Part shown: positions 1 to 10,346 of the stretch, one piece after another
Numbering within the stretch: the first letter of the stretch is position 1
Layout: each line of letters starts with the position of its first letter
Notes under the pieces: model-generated
Database searches by the model: none
What the model was told of the DNA's origin: nothing
What the model saw: only the letters and a program-made list of their open reading frames with translations
Source of the DNA: Cryptomeria japonica
Lineage: Eukaryota > Streptophyta > Pinopsida > Cupressales > Cupressaceae
Reading direction: 5' to 3'
Assembly (NCBI RefSeq): GCF_030272615.1
Contig: NC_081413.1
Location: 555,731,136 to 555,795,135, forward strand
DNA length: 64,000 bases
Translations under genes and position numbers: made by a program

Positions 1-333
1 CCTAGTGGATTAGGTAGATAAATAAGAATAATTTTAAAAGGGTATATGGTCAAGATTAATTCGCCATTTTGGAATGTTAATTATTTATTAATGAAGCTTA
101 GTGGATTTCCGTTTTGGGAGAAATCTTAGTTCATTGATAACTTAGTTACCCTCTCTTCCTAAATTGGATTTAATTACCTGACTGACTCAAACATAGCTAT
201 GACCTGACCCAAAATGCATTATTTATTTAAGTTAATCGCACTAAGTTGCATTATTTTAATTTAGTTAGTCGATAATTAGTTAAGTATTTAAAAAAAAAAA
301 AAATCCGTTCGTGCCCTAAAGTTGGGCATGACA
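1..333 (+). repeat. 5' LTR, 3' terminal part only
   Basis: These 333 nt match 9646-9978 base for base, except for about three changes in the A-run near 287-305. The block ends in GGGCATGACA just before the primer site. The other roughly 4.4 kb of this LTR lies left of the window. Confidence 0.97.
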
Positions 334-336
334 TTT

Positions 337-354
337 TGGTATCAGAGCAAGGTT
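337..354 (+). promoter_or_regulatory. Primer binding site, initiator Met tRNA type
   Basis: TGGTATCAGAGCAAGGTT starts three bases after the LTR end. It is complementary to the 3' end of plant initiator tRNA-Met apart from one base. This is the expected minus-strand priming site for a Ty3/gypsy element. Confidence 0.93.
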
Positions 355-501
355 GCCAACACTAGGGAACCTTACTCCATTACATTTCGCTACAATTATT
401 TAATTAATTTAAGATTGTATTCAATTTTATTTTTGAACTAGCTAAAATATTTTCTCCTAAAATAGTTATTTATTTCATTTTATTTTATTTTCTTAAAAAG
501 G

Positions 502-891
502 ATGCCTCCAACTACGCGACAAGCTCGCAAACGTGGTAGAGGCCCTAGGCGTGCACGCATGGCACGCGAAGAGATCATTAGGGAGGAATCGGTTCAGGAA
601 GTGAACCCAGCAGCTCCCGAGCAACCAGTTGACCCAAACCAAGACATCTTGGTAGCCCTTCAGAACCTGATTGGATTAGTACAGGATAGGCTTCCAGCAG
701 CAGACCATAATGTTGAAAACCAGAACTCAGGAAGTCATAGAACAGTAGAACGGGAACGGAGTAGGAGTCCACCTCCTAATCCCGTGGAGAGTCAGGCTGG
801 GCATGAGCCCGAACCCATTCACCTACCAGCACCACCTCCAGCCGTAGGCCAGTGTATATTGAGAGGGCACGTAGAGATCCAGGGGATCTAA
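502..891 (+). CDS. Gag N-terminal part of the chromovirus, in a different frame from the rest
   Basis: The frame starts at an ATG after the A/T-rich leader and encodes 129 aa. The start is basic ([19 protein letters not shown]), followed by acidic and proline-rich sequence, as in plant chromovirus Gag N-termini. It ends at 889-891 and overlaps the downstream frame that starts at 852. The overlap codes for the Gag head domain in the other frame, so a single-base frameshift near 850-890 probably separates the two. A programmed frameshift is possible but is not usual in chromoviruses. It is the only start available for the polyprotein. Confidence 0.8.
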   Translation: MPPTTRQARKRGRGPRRARMAREEIIREESVQEVNPAAPEQPVDPNQDILVALQNLIGLVQDRLPAADHNVENQNSGSHRTVERERSRSPPPNPVESQAGHEPEPIHLPAPPPAVGQCILRGHVEIQGI

Positions 892-3800
892 TCAGAGAGG
901 TTATGCGACTTCAGCCACCATCATTTGGAGGATCTACCGACGGGGTAGAGGTAGAGGCATGGCATTTAAGCCTAGATAGGTGCTTTGCATTGCGCTCTTA
1001 TGAGAGCAATCTAAAAGCACGTGCAGCGGTTCACCTATTGCGAGGAACAGCCTCCACATGGTGGAGACAGGAAGAATATAAGTGTGGCTTAGAGATAGAG
1101 ACCCTCACTTGGGAGATTTTCACAGAGAGATTCAGGGAGAGGTATCTATCAGAGCATTTCAGACAGCGTAGGGTGGATGAGTTTCATGACCTCCAGCAGA
1201 AGGGTATGTCAGTGACACAGTACGAGAACAAGTTCTTTGAACTATTGCCTTATGTAGACTACCTGAAAGATGAAAAGCTTCTCGTCAACCGATTTATCAG
1301 AGGATTGAATTCCGGCATAGCAGGACCAGTGAGAATGGCCGCTCCAGGGAGCCTCCGGGTTGCCGTGGAGAAGGCTTTGATAGCCGAGGAGATTCAGGCC
1401 AGACCACATGACTCGAAGGATCGGTTTCAGAACCGTAACCCTTCACCACAGACTTATGGGTTTCAGAAGCCCCATTGGAAAGGTAACAACAGGCACTCAT
1501 CGGGGTTCTCCAAACCCCCTCCTCCACAGCAGTCACAGCAAAACCAGAGGCAGAAGCCTCCGCAGAATCAGCAGGGCACAAAGCCCAAGCAGTGGCAGTC
1601 ACAGAGTCAGAGGCGAGATCAGAAATCTCAGGCCCCTTACACACCTCCGGCTAGGACTCAGCAGTCCTCTAGAGGTGGGTATAATGGTTCTAGTAGGACA
1701 GGGGGACAGTCTTTCTCCAGACCACAGGGAGTACAGTTTCAGGCACGAGGCCCTTGCTTCACATGTGGAGCCATGGGACACATAGCGAGAGAGTGTCCTC
1801 AGGGTCAGATGACAGGAAATCAGAGGATGGCAGCATCAGAGCCGACAGTTGGGGACATGGGCAAGTCCCACAGAGTCTTCGCAGCGGTTGACAACCGCCA
1901 GGCAGAGCATCAGGCCACGGTTATTGAGGTAGCAGGTATGATCAGAGGTAGCAGTGTATCTATATTATTTGATTCAGGAGCTACTGATTCTTTTATATCT
2001 CCATTGGTTGTGGAGCGTTGCGGGCTAGTGGCAACTAGGCAAGAGGTCAATTGGGAAGTGGAATTAGCTTCAGGGGCTAGAGTGTCAGTGGAATCAGAGG
2101 TTAAGGGATGTCAGATTCAGATTGGCAACATCACCACCTTAGTAGACCTTAGAGTTACACCACTTGGATCATATGGCGTTGTACTTGGCATGGATTGGCT
2201 CTATGCCCACAGAGCCAAGATGGATTGTCGCCTGAAAAAGATCGAGTGTGAGGATGACCATGGCTCTCCTATAGTGATCACTGGAATTCAGAGACCCGTG
2301 TCTCTTCGTATGATCTCCGCCATGCAGCTTAAGCGGAGCATGCGAAAGGGATGTCAGTTATTTGCCATCACCATTAGTGATAGAGATGAAGAGGAGGAAA
2401 AAGAACCATCTATTGATGACCATCCTATCCTTAGAGAATTTGCAGATGTTTTTCCTTCAGAGTTACCTGGTATGCCGCCCCGTAGAGAGATTGATTTTCA
2501 TATAGACCTTGTTCCAGGAGCCGAACCAATTTCAAGAGCACCATATAGAATGACCACAAATGAGCTTAATGAGCTCAAGATTCAGCTTGAGGAACTCCTA
2601 GAGAAGGGCCACATTCGCCCTAGTGTATCCCCTTGGGGTGCACCAGTCATCTTCGTGAAGAAGAAAGATGGATCTCTCCGACTATGCATGGACTACCGTC
2701 AGTTGAACAAAGTAACCATCAAGAATCGTTATCCATTGCCCAGGATCGATGATTTGTTTGACCAACTTCAAGGTGCCAAAGTATTCTCCAAGATTGATCT
2801 AAAGTCAGGATACCATCAGTTGAGAATAGTGGAAAGTGACATCCACAAGACCGCATTTCGCACCAGATATGGCCACTATGAGTTCACCGTGGTCCCATTC
2901 GGTCTTACGAATGCCCCAGCAGTTTTTATGAGTCTCATGAATGGGGTATTCCGTACATTCCTCGACCGCTTTGTGATTGTATTTCTCGACGACATTTTGA
3001 TATATTCACGGAATGAGGAGGAACATGAGGAGCACTTGAGACAGGTTTTGCAGTGTTTGAGGGAAAACCAGTTGTATGGCAGTCTGTCGAAGTGTGCTTT
3101 CTTTAAAACAGAGATCAAGTACCTTGGTCATGTTATATCCGGTGATGGGATCTCAGTAGACCCATCAAAGATCAGAGCCATTATGGATTGGCCAGCACCT
3201 ACCAGTGTGATAGAGGTCAGGAGCTTCATGGGCTTAGCAGGTTATTACCGACGTTTTGTCGAGGGATTCTCTAGAATTGCTCATCCTATCACTTCTCTTC
3301 AGCGCAAAGGGAAGAAGTTTGAGTGGACGGAGAAGTGCGAGAAGGCCTTTCAGGAGCTTAAAAGGGCACTTACTACCGCACCTATCCTTGTAGTACCGGA
3401 TCCTTCAGCTGATTTCATGGTTTGCACAGATGCTTCCCTAGATGGTTTAGGAGCAGTACTTATGCAGAATGGCAGGGCTATAGCGTTTGAGTCTAGGAAA
3501 CTCAAGACTCACGAGCTTAATTACCCTACTCATGACCTTGAGCTTGCAGCCGTAGTACATGCACTTGTGAGATGGAGACACTTCCTTTTGGGTCATCACT
3601 TTGAGTTGCACTCAGACCATCAGAGCCTTCAGTACATATTTACTCAGCCGAATCTTAATGCACGTCAGAGGAGATGGATGGAATTCTTGTGTGAGTATGA
3701 TTTTGACGTTCACTACATCAAAGGGAAAGAAAATGTAGTTGCAGATGCTTTGAGTAGGAGACATCACGAGGTATACACCATGTCTATGAGCACGGATTTG

Positions 3801-4079
3801 AGAGATCGGATTATGCAGCAATTGCCAGAGGACAGATGGTATTTAGAGGTTTGCCAGGCTATTCGGTCTCAGGAAACTTTGGAAGGGAAATATGTGGATT
3901 ATTCCTTCGAGTCAGATGGTTTATTACGCCATAGAGGGCGCATCTATGTACCTTCTTCCGGGGGATTGCGGGAGTTCATTATCGCAGAGGCTCATAGAGC
4001 TCCTTATGCAGCACATCCCGGGGTCAAGAAGTTGCATGCAGACTTGAGAGAACTATATCATTGGCCAGGAATGCGATAG
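852..4079 (+). CDS. Chromovirus Gag-Pol polyprotein (Gag, protease, RT, RNase H, start of integrase)
   Basis: The 1075-aa frame encodes most of the retrotransposon polyprotein. Residues about 1-180 are the Gag core, followed by a Q/P-rich linker. A CCHC knuckle ([14 protein letters not shown]) lies at about 302-315. The aspartic protease has [10 protein letters not shown] near 373 and VVLGMDWL near 445. Reverse transcriptase has [10 protein letters not shown] near 610, [12 protein letters not shown] and the catalytic FLDDILIYS near 710. RNase H shows [12 protein letters not shown] near 854, HSDHQSL near 918 and VADALSRR near 965. The integrase zinc-binding region begins near 1047 ([13 protein letters not shown]). 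The frame ends at TAG 4077-4079 inside the integrase zinc domain. The sequence carries on in the same frame, so this is a nonsense mutation in one long frame. Catalytic residues are intact up to that point. Confidence 0.95.
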   Translation: MYIERARRDPGDLIREVMRLQPPSFGGSTDGVEVEAWHLSLDRCFALRSYESNLKARAAVHLLRGTASTWWRQEEYKCGLEIETLTWEIFTERFRERYLSEHFRQRRVDEFHDLQQKGMSVTQYENKFFELLPYVDYLKDEKLLVNRFIRGLNSGIAGPVRMAAPGSLRVAVEKALIAEEIQARPHDSKDRFQNRNPSPQTYGFQKPHWKGNNRHSSGFSKPPPPQQSQQNQRQKPPQNQQGTKPKQWQSQSQRRDQKSQAPYTPPARTQQSSRGGYNGSSRTGGQSFSRPQGVQFQARGPCFTCGAMGHIARECPQGQMTGNQRMAASEPTVGDMGKSHRVFAAVDNRQAEHQATVIEVAGMIRGSSVSILFDSGATDSFISPLVVERCGLVATRQEVNWEVELASGARVSVESEVKGCQIQIGNITTLVDLRVTPLGSYGVVLGMDWLYAHRAKMDCRLKKIECEDDHGSPIVITGIQRPVSLRMISAMQLKRSMRKGCQLFAITISDRDEEEEKEPSIDDHPILREFADVFPSELPGMPPRREIDFHIDLVPGAEPISRAPYRMTTNELNELKIQLEELLEKGHIRPSVSPWGAPVIFVKKKDGSLRLCMDYRQLNKVTIKNRYPLPRIDDLFDQLQGAKVFSKIDLKSGYHQLRIVESDIHKTAFRTRYGHYEFTVVPFGLTNAPAVFMSLMNGVFRTFLDRFVIVFLDDILIYSRNEEEHEEHLRQVLQCLRENQLYGSLSKCAFFKTEIKYLGHVISGDGISVDPSKIRAIMDWPAPTSVIEVRSFMGLAGYYRRFVEGFSRIAHPITSLQRKGKKFEWTEKCEKAFQELKRALTTAPILVVPDPSADFMVCTDASLDGLGAVLMQNGRAIAFESRKLKTHELNYPTHDLELAAVVHALVRWRHFLLGHHFELHSDHQSLQYIFTQPNLNARQRRWMEFLCEYDFDVHYIKGKENVVADALSRRHHEVYTMSMSTDLRDRIMQQLPEDRWYLEVCQAIRSQETLEGKYVDYSFESDGLLRHRGRIYVPSSGGLREFIIAEAHRAPYAAHPGVKKLHADLRELYHWPGMR

Positions 4080-5264
4080 CTTATCGCCGAGTTGATAGCC
4101 CGATGCCTTGAGTGTCAGAGAGTTAAGGTGGAGCACAGCCATCCAGGTGGGTTGCTCCAATCTCATGCTATACCAGAGTGGAAGTGGGACACTATATCCA
4201 TGGATTTTATCATTGGTCTCCCTATGTCATCTCGCCGCCATGATGCCATCTTGGTGACGGTTGACAAGTTGACCAAAGTGGCTCACTTTTCACCAGTTTG
4301 TACCACCTTCACAGCACCAGCAGTAGCACAGGTGTTTTTGCGAGACATTTTCAGACTTCATGGTGTTCCACGTAAGATCATTTCCGATAGGGATTCCCTC
4401 TTCACTTCCTCTTTCTGGAAGGCGTTACAGGCAGCTATGGGTACCAAGCTCAATTTCAGTACAGCCTATCATCCGGAGATGGATGGCCAGACAGAGAGAG
4501 TTAATCAGGTGTTAGAGGATATGCTTCGCATGTATGTCATGGATCACCAGACCAGATGGGAAGAGTATCTTCCCTTAGTGGAGTTTGCCTATAACAATGG
4601 GCATCACACGTCCTTGGGGATGCCACCCTATCAGGCATTATATGGCAGGCCTTGTAGGACACCATTGAGTTGGGACCGCATAGAGGATAGAGTTGCTATT
4701 GGTCCAGAGATAGTTCGGGATATGGAACAGCAGGTGGATTTGATTAGGCAGCATCTTAGAGAGGCACAGGATAGACAGAAGAAATATGCAGATGCAAAGA
4801 GGGTTGATCGTAGCTACTCTGTTGGAGATAGAGTCTTCTTGAGAGTGCGACCGCATAAGAGTCCAATCCGTTATGGAAAGGGTTCTAAGCTCGCACCTCG
4901 ATTTGTAGGACCATTTGAGATCCTTGAGAGGATAGGGCCAGTTGCCTACCGTCTAGCATTGCCACCTAGCCTGTCACGCATCCACGATGTGTTTCATGTT
5001 TCAGTTTTGAGGAAGTATATCTATGATGAGTCTCATATTTTAGATTGGGATGCCTTGCAGGTGGAGTCGGACGGGCAGCTAGCTTTGGAGCCCATTCGCA
5101 TTTTGGCACGCCAGACGCTGAGCCTTCGAGGGCGAGAGCTGGACCAGGTTAGAGTCCAGTGGGATTGCTATGATGAGGTCACAGCCTCATGGGAGGATGC
5201 AGCACTTATGAGATCACAGTACCCCCACCTTTTTGATGAACTTCAGGAGGAAGTTCATGCCTAG
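4080..5264 (+). CDS. Chromovirus integrase core and C-terminal chromodomain (after an in-frame stop)
   Basis: This continues the preceding frame after the TAG; the first ATG is at 4092. CLECQRVK completes the integrase zinc site. The core shows SMDFIIGLP (first Asp), ISDRDSLFTSSFW (second Asp) and YHPEMDGQTERVNQ (Glu). A GPY/F-like module follows (APRFVGPFEILERIGPVAYR, DVFHVSVLRKY). The last 55 residues (EPIRILARQTLSLRGRELDQ through WEDAALMRSQYPHLF) have the chromodomain pattern that places the element among the chromoviruses; in that group the domain is thought to guide integration to heterochromatin. The frame ends at TAG 5262-5264, next to the polypurine tract. Confidence 0.93.
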   Translation, partial: LIAELIARCLECQRVKVEHSHPGGLLQSHAIPEWKWDTISMDFIIGLPMSSRRHDAILVTVDKLTKVAHFSPVCTTFTAPAVAQVFLRDIFRLHGVPRKIISDRDSLFTSSFWKALQAAMGTKLNFSTAYHPEMDGQTERVNQVLEDMLRMYVMDHQTRWEEYLPLVEFAYNNGHHTSLGMPPYQALYGRPCRTPLSWDRIEDRVAIGPEIVRDMEQQVDLIRQHLREAQDRQKKYADAKRVDRSYSVGDRVFLRVRPHKSPIRYGKGSKLAPRFVGPFEILERIGPVAYRLALPPSLSRIHDVFHVSVLRKYIYDESHILDWDALQVESDGQLALEPIRILARQTLSLRGRELDQVRVQWDCYDEVTASWEDAALMRSQYPHLFDELQEEVHA

Positions 5265-5274
5265 GGGGGGAGGG
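5263..5274 (+). promoter_or_regulatory. Polypurine tract of the chromovirus
   Basis: A run of AGGGGGGGAGGG lies directly before the LTR start TGTGAGGCCC and overlaps the polyprotein stop codon. This is the expected plus-strand priming site. Confidence 0.92.
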
Positions 5275-7923
5275 TGTGAGGCCCTACCCCGATTCAGTTT
5301 GACATTTTCAGTTATTTGCATATTGAGACTATTATGGTTGCTTTACTTTATGCATTATGGACTTAGAACTTATATGATCCCATGATTTGGATCACACTGA
5401 CACTTGTTGATGTTTTATTTCATGCATGATGATTATGAAACTTTAGATATGATTTCTAGAATAGAATTATATTATGATGGTGTATGTCATTATTGGAAAT
5501 TTGCAGGATTTTATTTTGATGAAAGAAAATGATGCTTATTTATGAATGGTTCAATTTTGGGAAATTATGTTAATTGTTTATGTGAAATTAAATTTGAAAC
5601 CAAATGAGGTATTGAATTATTGTTGCCTAATGTATGAGTGTTGATTTGCAATGGAATCCATGTATTTGATTATGAATAATTGTGATTATTTGGAGTTACT
5701 AATGTGTTAATTGAGATGCGCAGGAAAATTATCCATGTGACCATGGAATTTAATGGAGAATCAAGCCTAGACCAATGTGCGTTTGTTAAGCCGGGAGTTG
5801 TCTATTTGGAGAGACAACACCCCTCCCCTTGTAATGTATTTTATTTGTGATGTGTATAATGCTTGAGTGTAAAATTTAATTTATATGTAATTATGTAGTC
5901 CTTCAAGAGACCAATTTTCCATGTGTGATTTTTATATTGTATTTTTGTTGTGTCACTTGACACATGTGCTGATTAAGTGTCATTGATGTTGACTTATCTC
6001 TTGGAGGGAGTTTTGTTTCTACCAAAGCCAATTCAAAAACATGAGTGTGGTCCCAAATTTGTCTTGGGTAGGGAGTCATGGGAGTGGTCAACTCATGCTT
6101 GACCCGTAGGTAAACTTCAGTGGAGTTTCCAAAGGGTTTAATGGACTCCTAGGGTAAGTTTTTAGGCTTTTCCAAAGGTCCTAAGGGTATACCTATGGGT
6201 TAGGGGTGTTTTGCAACATGTGGCTTCTCCCATGTGACTATGAAGTCACTTCAAAAAGTGATAATTCCAAGATGCACGAAAATTGAACTTAGAAAGTTCT
6301 CCCTAGGATAGAGAACCTTCCCTTTAGGAGTTAAACTCTCTTCCCCATCCTCTTCCACCTTTTCCCTTTCCAATTTGAGTAATGTGCAAGAGTTTGGGAA
6401 GGGCAACCAATGGGAACTCACACCTCACCCAAGGGGTTGGGAAGTGTGTGAGAGGCCTTCTTAGGCAAGAATTTGAAAACTTAGTGAGTAATCACCCACT
6501 CTCCTCTCTTGGAGATTTTGCTTGTTTTGAAAAAACTAGTAGGAGTTGGCATTTTTAGTGGAATTTTGGGAGAAAAGATAGTGGAAATTGGGCAGCTCAT
6601 CCCCAACTAAAGTTAGCAAACCTTTTGGCAGAATAAGGTTGGTTACTCCCTTCTTTCTCTTATTATGTTGTTTTGTGAAATGAAAGAGTTGTTTGTAAGA
6701 TTGTGCTTATGAAGTTTTTGGTTGAAGTTAATATGTGTAGTTTTCCTTTCTATGTATTTGTTTGTGTTTCTTGTGGTTTTTGGGAGTGTCCAAGATCTCC
6801 TATCCTTGGGAGGGTAGGAAGATCTTGGGGTGGAAGGAGTTTGACAGCCATGGGTGAGAGGCTCTCCTTATGGAGAGTGTTCTCAAGGGAGTCCTTGGTG
6901 ACCCTTGATGCATAGCCATGTGTATGCATTTGGGGGTCATAAGGGGAGCATATATGGCCTTGAGCCTTTTTGGGGGGCATAAGGTTTGTGAAAGTATTTG
7001 GGTTGCATTGTGTTGCCATGAGGTGGCTAATGTAGTATTGTTTTTTTGGCATGCATTCTCCCCATTGGTACTTGGTCCACTTCCACCCATGGAAGAGTCA
7101 CCATGAAAGTGGTGAATGTGTAGCTTGGGAAGGGATATTTGTATGTAAATGTGTTTCTATGTTTGTTGTGGGGTTTGTATGTGTGTAACCCGTCTAGTGC
7201 TTGGTTCTCCAAGCTCGGGGGTGGCTTCTAGTAAGCCTAGGCTGGGAGGTGAGCTTCCCATGGTCAAAATATGTTTTAATGCAGGTTGCATGGGAATGGG
7301 AAAAGATGGATTAAAGAGCTATGTGGCTGATTTTTGTTGCAGAAAAATGTTTAAAAGATAGGGAAGAAATGGAAGCATTCAATGTTGTAGTATTTTCCTT
7401 CAAAAAAAAAGTTGTATTATTTTTAAGTAACTATGTAGAGAAATACATTGTAGGGTGTTCAACCCATATGTATTCAAGATTATTTTTGTGTACATGAAAT
7501 TACTTGATATCTACTTGATAATGAAATATTTGTTGCTTTCTATCCCTATTTCTAGTAGTTGCAAATGAAAAAGTAATGTATTAGATTTTATGAAAAATTT
7601 TATGTTGCAAAGGAATAGTAAATGCATTTTATTTTACATGTATTCTGTAAATAGATGAAAACTAAGTTGCTGTAAATTTAAATGAAAACAGTCCATTATT
7701 TATCTATTTAATGCTGCCAAGAAATTTATAAAAAAGTCTTTTAAAGTTGATGTTATTGCAGAAATTAAAACTGATTAAAATAGTTCCTTTCTTTCAAAAG
7801 AATATTTAGCTTTTAATATTTATTACCTTTAGATGTTGTTTGGACAAACTGGTTTTAGATACAGTTCTGATAATATTTTAAAACAGCAAGAAAATCTGGC
7901 AATCTTGTTAATCCAGTCCTTTT

Positions 7924-7927
<4 letters not shown>

Positions 7928-7979
<52 letters not shown>
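7928..7979. repeat. (AT)n microsatellite in the LTR
   Basis: A near-perfect AT dinucleotide run of about 50 bp, the first of a series in the 3' half of the LTR. Confidence 0.97.
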
Positions 7980-7980
<1 letters not shown>

Positions 7981-8090
7981 CCATTAAGAATCATTTAAGA
8001 AGAATCTGTTTTTTTTTTAAAAAAAAGAAATAATACTTTTCCAGATCTGATATTACCCAAAAAGGAGGAGTAAATTGATACTATGATTAA

Positions 8091-8093
<3 letters not shown>

Positions 8094-8173
<80 letters not shown>

Positions 8174-8254
8174 TTTACAACAAACTGCCAGTTTCAAACA
8201 AAGAACCTGAGATATTTCTTTTTACCAAATTATATTATATATATATATAAATAA

Positions 8255-8323
<69 letters not shown>

Positions 8324-8350
8324 TAAATATATATATATTTATATATATCC
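8094..8350. repeat. (AT)n microsatellites, two blocks
   Basis: A perfect AT run of about 77 bp (8094-8170) is followed by a 60-bp spacer. A second block (8231-8350) is interrupted at intervals by GTAT and AAAT. Confidence 0.96.
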
Positions 8351-8400
8351 TAATGCTATTTAAAAATTATTATAAAAAAAAAAAAAACTGAATGCTTTAA

Positions 8401-8712
8401 CACCGGGCGAAATCGTTTAACACAAAAAAAGGGGCACCAGGGTTTGTGCGGGCTGCAGCTCCCGGGGACGGGCGGCCGCAGCCTGCGGCTCCCCGCAGCC
8501 TGCGGGCGGCGACGCCGCAGACTGCGGGAACCGCAGCCTGCGGCGGCGTCGTCCGCAGCATCGGCGCCCCCGCGTTGCAGGTCCCTCGTCCTGTACTTCC
8601 CCTCCGCAAACCCTCGGCGCTGTTAAAAGGAGACGTCGCGGTTCTGGTTCTCTTACCGCTCGGCCCTCTCATTTCCCGCTCCGCCCGTCTCTTTCTCTCC
8701 ACGCCGTGACCT
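8401..8712. other. GC-rich, CpG-dense island inside the AT-rich LTR
   Basis: The segment is crowded with CpG and with copies of the palindrome-like unit CCGCAGCCTGCGG (several between 8470 and 8555). It changes abruptly from poly-AT sequence on both sides. Open frames exist on both strands (8444-8626, 8446-8709, 8397-8771) because GC-rich DNA lacks stop codons; none resembles a protein I know. It could be a CpG-rich control region of the LTR or a captured fragment. Confidence 0.75.
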
Positions 8713-8810
8713 CCAAAACAAAATAAAAAAAAAGAAACTTCGCCCAAAAACAAGTTAGGCCATGAACACAAAAAAGAAAGAGAAAGAAAAGTTTGGGCAT
8801 AAGCGTGTTC

Positions 8811-8838
8811 GCCCTAACCCTAATCTTCGGGTTAGGGC
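8811..8838. repeat. Telomere-like perfect hairpin
   Basis: GCCCTAACCC and its exact reverse complement GGGTTAGGGC flank an 8-nt loop (TAATCTTC). The arms contain the CCCTAA/TTAGGG word. Plant telomeres are usually CCCTAAA, so similarity to a telomere may be chance. Confidence 0.85.
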
Positions 8839-8923
8839 AACACTCTCAGGCTTAATAAACACGTGAGATCTATTTTGTATGGGGTTTATAACAAGTTATT
8901 AAATGATATAATATAAAAATAGT

Positions 8924-8925
<2 letters not shown>

Positions 8926-9004
<79 letters not shown>

Positions 9005-9020
9005 ATATATATATATATAA
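8926..9020. repeat. (AT)n microsatellite in the LTR
   Basis: An AT run of about 70 bp, then a short break (ATTATTG) and another short AT run. Confidence 0.96.
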
Positions 9021-9267
9021 ACTATGTGCATAGATGATTATATATAAACTTATATATATAAATGTGCATATATGTATATATATTTAGATATATATACATA
9101 TACATACATATATATATAGATATATAGGTAGTCGTAAAATAAAAATTGTTTTAAAAAAAAAAAAAGGAAATGTAAAAGTGAAATTTAAACCCCGCCCCAC
9201 TTCTTTTGGGAATACATCCATAATCAGAGTATTTAAATAGATAACTATGTAAAAATGTATATAAAAA

Positions 9268-9269
<2 letters not shown>

Positions 9270-9337
<68 letters not shown>

Positions 9338-9360
9338 TATATACATATATATATATATAC
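9270..9360. repeat. (AT)n microsatellite in the LTR
   Basis: A perfect AT run to about 9328, followed by AT mixed with ACAT units. Confidence 0.96.
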
Positions 9361-9978
9361 ATGTAAGTAGAATTGTATTGATTTTTTTTAATCTGAATTA
9401 ATATAGTTAGGTATAAAGTTAAGTTTGGAATACTGTTGTGTAATACTGGGCTTATGTAGAGAAATTTCATAAGAGGGGTTTTAATGATTAGGTAAATTAG
9501 GAAAAAAAAAAAAGGGATAAACCATTAAGTTCTTGTAGGGCCAAGAGGGCCAAATCAAGTAAAAGATTATAAAGTGAATTTTAAACATAGATGTTTCAAA
9601 TTAAATAAAATGTTTTAAAATTACCAGGATAATTAAATTAGGAATCCTAGTGGATTAGGTAGATAAATAAGAATAATTTTAAAAGGGTATATGGTCAAGA
9701 TTAATTCGCCATTTTGGAATGTTAATTATTTATTAATGAAGCTTAGTGGATTTCCGTTTTGGGAGAAATCTTAGTTCATTGATAACTTAGTTACCCTCTC
9801 TTCCTAAATTGGATTTAATTACCTGACTGACTCAAACATAGCTATGACCTGACCCAAAATGCATTATTTATTTAAGTTAATCGCACTAAGTTGCATTATT
9901 TTAATTTAGTTAGTCGATAATTAGTTAAGTATTTTAAAAAAAAAAATTTCCGTTCGTGCCCTAAAGTTGGGCATGACA

Positions 9979-9983
9979 CTTAC
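9979..9983. repeat. Probable target-site duplication of the chromovirus (CTTAC)
   Basis: CTTAC follows the 3' LTR. The undisturbed copy A has CTTAC at the matching place (minus strand near 23024-23028), as expected if this pentamer was the target. The partner lies left of the window. Confidence 0.6.
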
Positions 9984-10346
9984 ACTAGGAGGATCATCTT
10001 ATTTCTCACTTCTTTATTGATCTTATGTATGAAATATTTTATATTGATTTTAATAGTTGATGCATTTTACAAGAAATGAATTTATTAAATTGAATATATA
10101 ATAGATTTATGATGTTTCATTGAAAGTTTTTATTAAGTTTTGTGTGCAAATTTTATATTTAAAGATTCAATAGTATGTACATGTATATTTTTTTAAGTTC
10201 AATATTATATTATATATTTCATGTGTATCTCATTCAACAACATAGAAATGTTACTATTTATAGATGTTTTTTTTTTTAATTTAGTAAAATAGATTCTTCT
10301 TTGACATAGAGTTGTATATAATTCATGTATATCTTTATATATGCAG

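Larger units (their letters stand above)
1..9978 (+). mobile_element. Ty3/gypsy chromovirus (Tekay/Del-like), 5' end outside the window
   Basis: The element is bounded by the end of a 5' LTR (1-333) and a full 3' LTR (5275-9978). It has an iMet-type primer site, one gag-pol reading frame ending in a chromodomain, and a purine tract just before the 3' LTR. Domain order (PR-RT-RH-IN-chromodomain) is that of plant chromoviruses. The long LTRs suggest the Tekay/Del clade, which is inference. The 333 nt shared by the two LTRs differ only around one A-run, so the insertion looks recent. It lies inside DNA transposon X: the bases after the 3' LTR continue the sequence seen uninterrupted in copy A near 23024. 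Confidence 0.93.
5275..9978 (+). repeat. 3' LTR of the chromovirus, about 4.7 kb
   Basis: It begins TGTGAGGCCC after the purine tract and ends GGGCATGACA, giving TG..CA ends. At about 4704 bp it is very long for an LTR. The first 2.6 kb are ordinary T-rich sequence with no convincing gene; the short frames on both strands around 6700-7360 overlap each other and resemble nothing I recognise. From 7900 on it holds several (AT)n tracts, a GC-rich island and a telomere-like hairpin. I cannot tell whether the 5' LTR has the same internal blocks, because it lies outside the window. Confidence 0.9.

Noticed and set aside
6703..7361. Cluster of short frames on both strands in the chromovirus LTR
   Set aside because: They overlap each other, lack protein-like composition, and lie inside an LTR.
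8444..8771. Alanine/arginine-rich frames in the GC island
   Set aside because: Frames are open on both strands because of base composition; no start context or similarity supports a gene.
9084..9470. 128-aa minus-strand frame
   Set aside because: It is mostly YIYIYI from an (AT)n run and not a gene.
9982..9990. CACTA-transposon terminus (CACTAGGAGG next to the chromovirus LTR, and its inverse near 23020)
   Set aside because: The word is internal to the A/X family: copy A continues past it for 3.2 kb to a GGGT terminus with a TTAC duplication. The break at 9979 is caused by the chromovirus.
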